A stretch of 64,000 bases of DNA from an uncultured Clostridia bacterium (GTDB lineage Bacteria > Bacillota > Clostridia > Lachnospirales > Lachnospiraceae), in assembly GCA_947174885.1 (NCBI GenBank), contig CAMWKO010000002.1, positions 60,754 to 124,753 of the forward strand, written 5' to 3'. Position 1 is the stretch's first letter, and each line of letters starts with the position of its first letter. Shown here piece by piece: positions 61,101 to 64,000 of the stretch. Under the pieces are notes generated by a model. It had not been told where the DNA came from, made no database searches, and worked only from the letters and a program-made list of their open reading frames with translations. The translations under genes and the position numbers were made by a program.

Positions 61101-63242
61101 TTATTCTTCACTAACCAGTTCAAAATCAATAGTATTTTTAATATTATCTACACCGGTTACTTTAATTTTCAGTTTCTGACCAAGCTTATAGGTATTCCTT
61201 GTAGCTTCTCCCACCATCTCATAATGCTCCTCATCATAGTAATAATAATCATCCTTAAGCGAGGTCACATGAATCATACCCTCAACGGTATTCGGAAGTT
61301 CAACATACATTCCATAAGCAGTAATACCTGATACTGCTCCCTCAAATTCTTCTCCTATATGCTTACTCATATATTGGGCTTTTTTCAGTTTTTCTGTTTC
61401 TCTTTCGGCTTCCTCTGCCCGTCTTTCCGTATGGCTTGTTAAATCTGCCACCTCCGGTAATATTGAATTATAATGTTTAATTCTCTTTTCGGTAAGATCA
61501 CCTCTTAGATTTTCCTTTATAATTCTATGAATCTGCAAATCCGGATATCTTCTGATCGGAGAAGTAAAGTGACAGTAATACTGTGCAGCAAGTCCGAAGT
61601 GTCCGTTGCAGCTGGCCTGATATTTAGCCTGCTTCATACTTCTTAAAGTAAGCCTGCTGATAAGTGCCTCCTCAGCAGTACCCTCAATTCTGCCTAACAG
61701 CTTTTGAATTTCTTTTGGATGTATTTCGTAATCACCCGTTTTAATACCATATCCGAAATTACTTATAAACATACCAAGCTTAATCATCTTTTCAGGATCA
61801 GGATTTTCATGGCATCTGTAAAGGAACGGCAGCTCCTGCCAGAAATAGTCCTCAGCAATAGTTTCATTGGCTATCAGCATAAAATCTTCAATAATCTTTG
61901 TCGCAGTATTTCTTTCATAAGGTTTTATATCTACAGGTACACCTTTTTCATCCAATATAATTTTGCTTTCTGGAAAATCAAAATCAATAGAGCCTCTTCT
62001 CATTCTTCTATCACGAATAATTGATGAAAGTTCTTCCATAAGCTTAAACATAGGTACAAGCGGTTCGTATTCTTTTATTTCCGTTTCATCATTATCTACT
62101 ATAATCTTTTTAACAGAAGTGTAGCTCATTCTTCTGTCTACATTGATTACTGTTTCCGCAATCCTATGTCCAATAACCTTTCCTTTAAAATCAATATCCA
62201 TAATACAGCTAAGTGCCAATCTGTCACAGCCCGCATTTAATGAGCATATGCCATTTGAAAGCTTGTGAGGTATCATAGGAATAACTCTGTCTACAAGATA
62301 TACACTTGTACCTCTCTTTAATGCCTCCTTATCCAGAGGGCTGTTCTCCGGAATATAATGACTTACATCAGCAATATGAACTCCTAATACATATTTGTCC
62401 TTTTCCTTTCTAAGTGTTATGGCATCATCTAAATCCTTTGCATCCTCTCCGTCAATAGTAACCGTCTGCCATTCTCTAAGATCAAGTCTTCCAGAAATAT
62501 CCTTTGGATTTACTTCATCAGGAATAGCTTCTACCTGCTTTAGCACCTCCTGCGGATACTCCATTGGAATACCATTTGCCTTAACAATACTTAAAATATC
62601 AGTACCGGGGTCATTAATATGTCCAATTATCTCTACAATTTCACCCTCCGGATTTTTTCTTTCCGTACCGTAATCCGTAATTTTTACCACTACCTTATGA
62701 CCTGTAACAGCTCCCATACTCTTTACCTTAGGAATGTAAATATCATAGGCAAACTTGTGGTTATCAGCTATTACAAATCCAAAATTCTTACTTTTCTGAT
62801 AGAGACCTATAATCTCATTGGCTGCATGAGCAATAATCTTAATAATCTCGCCCTCTCTGCGTTTTCCGTCTTCATGCTTAGAGGGTCTTAGTGCAATCTG
62901 AACTGTATCACCATGCATTGCACCATGAGTTTTACTTTCAGGAATAAATATGTCCTCTGATTCTCCGTCTACTGTTACAAAGCCAAATCCCTTTGCATTT
63001 CCGGTAAAAGCTCCCACCATAATTCTATTACTGAGCTTATCATACTTACCTTTTTTGGATACTCCTATCTTTCCCTCTGCAACAAGAGTATTCAGAACAT
63101 ATACAAGCTCCTCCCTGTTCTCCTTTGGTATATTCAGAAGAATAGCTAACTCCTTAGCCTTCATAGGTACATAATTTTCACTGTGAATAATATCCATAAG
63201 TATTTTTTTACGTTCTTCCAAAACATTTTTATCCATTTCCAT
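61101..63242 (-). CDS. rnr: Ribonuclease R
   Basis: RNase R is a 3'-5' exoribonuclease that degrades structured RNA and trims non-stop mRNA with tmRNA and SmpB. The 713-residue protein has an N-terminal winged-helix, two cold-shock domains, the RNB catalytic domain with metal-binding TIDGEDAKDLDDAI, HYIPENSPLDKEA and the CHFTSPIRRYPDL motif, and a C-terminal S1 domain. The frame is open upstream from a TTG, but the ATG at 63240-63242 is the better start (AGGAGA about ten bases upstream). It follows secG and precedes smpB, the conserved secG-rnr-smpB order. Confidence 0.96.
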   Translation of the reverse strand: MEMDKNVLEERKKILMDIIHSENYVPMKAKELAILLNIPKENREELVYVLNTLVAEGKIGVSKKGKYDKLSNRIMVGAFTGNAKGFGFVTVDGESEDIFIPESKTHGAMHGDTVQIALRPSKHEDGKRREGEIIKIIAHAANEIIGLYQKSKNFGFVIADNHKFAYDIYIPKVKSMGAVTGHKVVVKITDYGTERKNPEGEIVEIIGHINDPGTDILSIVKANGIPMEYPQEVLKQVEAIPDEVNPKDISGRLDLREWQTVTIDGEDAKDLDDAITLRKEKDKYVLGVHIADVSHYIPENSPLDKEALKRGTSVYLVDRVIPMIPHKLSNGICSLNAGCDRLALSCIMDIDFKGKVIGHRIAETVINVDRRMSYTSVKKIIVDNDETEIKEYEPLVPMFKLMEELSSIIRDRRMRRGSIDFDFPESKIILDEKGVPVDIKPYERNTATKIIEDFMLIANETIAEDYFWQELPFLYRCHENPDPEKMIKLGMFISNFGYGIKTGDYEIHPKEIQKLLGRIEGTAEEALISRLTLRSMKQAKYQASCNGHFGLAAQYYCHFTSPIRRYPDLQIHRIIKENLRGDLTEKRIKHYNSILPEVADLTSHTERRAEEAERETEKLKKAQYMSKHIGEEFEGAVSGITAYGMYVELPNTVEGMIHVTSLKDDYYYYDEEHYEMVGEATRNTYKLGQKLKIKVTGVDNIKNTIDFELVSEE

Positions 63243-63320
63243 ATATATATCATCTCCTATTGAAAAATTCCGAATCAAAAAACTATATTTATATTTTAAA
63301 TCATCCTATTAAAAAAACAA

Positions 63321-63406
63321 GGGGCTGTCAAAAAAATGTTCATACAACAATTAGTACTTATTTTGCACTGTATCTTGCTGAAAATTCACATTCTACGACA
63401 GTCCCT
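63321..63406. repeat. 86-bp element with 10-bp inverted ends between secG and rnr
   Basis: GGGGCTGTC (63321-63329) and GACAGTCCC (63397-63405) are inverted repeats (one mismatch), with an AT-rich unpaired interior. On the minus strand the second arm is followed by TTGTTTTTTT, so it could act as a terminator or attenuator after secG. The end sequence also resembles the ends of some insertion sequences, so a mini-element is possible. Confidence 0.45.
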
Positions 63407-63489
63407 ATTCTCTTATCAGTTTATCATACCTAATAATTCATCACAAAAAGATTATATATATTATTCATCCCTTTATGTAAACTAATGTT

Positions 63490-63729
63490 CTACCACCATT
63501 TAAGATTAAGCGCAATAGCTATCAGAATAAATAATACAGCTACTATCTTTGTAGCCTTCTCCAGCTTGCCCTCCATTGAACGCCCCTTGTTCTTTCCCCA
63601 ATATGTGTCAGCTGCCCCATTTATAGAGCCTGAAAGTCCTGCTGACTTTCCTTCCTGTAGCATAACTACAACAATTAAAATTAAAGCTAATATAATAAGT
63701 ATAACAGTTAATGCAGTTTTCAATATCAT
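63490..63729 (-). CDS. secG: Preprotein translocase subunit SecG
   Basis: This 79-residue protein is SecG, a helper of the SecYE channel. It has two membrane helices (about 5-23 and 60-76) around a loop with the conserved LQEGKSAGLSGSINGA segment. The ATG at 63727-63729 is preceded by AGGAGG at a short spacing of three bases. The frame is open seven codons upstream with no better site. It heads the secG-rnr-smpB unit. Confidence 0.95.
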   Translation of the reverse strand: MILKTALTVILIILALILIVVVMLQEGKSAGLSGSINGAADTYWGKNKGRSMEGKLEKATKIVAVLFILIAIALNLKWW

Positions 63730-63755
63730 GTACCTCCTAAAATCATACATTTTTT

Positions 63756-63784
63756 ATAATATCACATTTCAAAATATTATACAA
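63756..63784 (-). promoter_or_regulatory. Sigma-A promoter of secG-rnr-smpB
   Basis: On the minus strand TTGTAT (63779-63784), a 17-bp spacer and TATTAT (63756-63761) lie about 27 bp upstream of the secG start. Confidence 0.7.
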
Positions 63785-63934
63785 GCATATTTTGTCGTAA
63801 TATTTATATTTCATCTTGCGTTTATTCATTTTTTGCTACAATGGTATTTGATTTTAGATAAAAGTTTACTTTTCACTACATTTTATGTACAATATGCTTA
63901 CATACTTTTATATTGTAAACTTTACAAAATTCTT

Positions 63935-64000
63935 GAGTCTCCGTATTTTTATTTTTAGCTTCAAAAAGTCTTGTTGCCAAAGGCAACATAGACATCTTGC
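63935..64000. repeat. Copy of the palindromic repeat, cut by the window end
   Basis: The left terminal repeat (GAGTCTCCGTATTTTTATTT), TTGCCAAAGGCAA and the start of the internal arm (GACATCTTGC) are intact, so this may be a full copy extending beyond the window. Same orientation as the others. Confidence 0.9.

Noticed and set aside
63485..63958. 157-codon plus-strand frame covering secG and its upstream region
   Set aside because: Antisense to secG, no ribosome site, and low-complexity hydrophobic sequence from AT-rich DNA.

Overview
The window looks like a chromosomal segment of a low-GC, anaerobic, spore-forming Firmicute, most likely Lachnospiraceae-like Clostridia. This rests on the AT-rich sequence, strong Shine-Dalgarno sites, a one-piece pyruvate:ferredoxin oxidoreductase, RNase Y, sporulation genes (yqfC, yqfD, spoIIM-like, spoIVA) and Firmicute-type gene orders (secG-rnr-smpB, yicC-gmk-rpoZ, recA-recX). 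It is an inference from gene content; no 16S gene is present. Nearly everything is on the minus strand. Only a PHP phosphatase, a giant acyl-CoA dehydratase activase-like protein and two small XRE regulators are on the plus strand.

Layout. 1-4.3 kb: ybeY, an HD membrane protein, phoH, yqfD, yqfC and rpsU. 4.4-9.3 kb: alaS behind a small membrane-protein gene, then a membrane-anchored MutS-like ATPase with repeat copies on both sides. 9.5-21 kb: central carbon metabolism (gpmI, tpiA, pgk, gap, then nifJ), interrupted between gpmI and tpiA by a decayed stretch that holds a half-length MreB-like gene and coding remnants. 21-28 kb: pdp, deoB, xerD, spoIIM-like, a nudix gene, proC and an aspartate-type aminotransferase. 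28-37.6 kb: housekeeping and RNA/DNA genes (rny, recX, recA, cinA-type, pgsA, rimO, rpoZ, gmk, yicC). 37.7-42.5 kb: spoIVA, argJ, a rhomboid-like zinc-finger membrane protein and a LysM protein. 42.6-47.9 kb: the plus-strand activase and twin XRE genes. 47.9-58.7 kb: ung, hisF, hisH, a charged TPR-like membrane protein, a degenerate sirtuin, cheV, a lipoprotein, a two-component system co-oriented with a membrane coiled-coil protein and a cyclophilin, and yqeY. 58.9-63.7 kb: tmRNA (ssrA), a patatin-like protein, smpB, rnr and secG.

No CRISPR array, prophage, intact insertion sequence, rRNA or tRNA gene was seen. The most notable non-coding feature is a dispersed palindromic repeat family. Its full copy is about 180 bp with perfect 35-bp terminal inverted repeats (7374-7553), and partial or decayed copies lie in many intergenic gaps, always in the same orientation where orientation can be read. 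Other items worth a second look: two hairpin-bearing tandem repeats at gene 3' ends, a sporulation gene whose start codon sits inside an intrinsic terminator, mutually exclusive hairpins in the rpsU leader, a half-MreB, a sirtuin-like protein lacking its catalytic motifs, and a rhomboid-like protein without the active-site serine motif. No defence or biosynthetic system that is clearly new could be demonstrated; the repeat family and the MutS-like gene between its copies are the best candidates for something undescribed.
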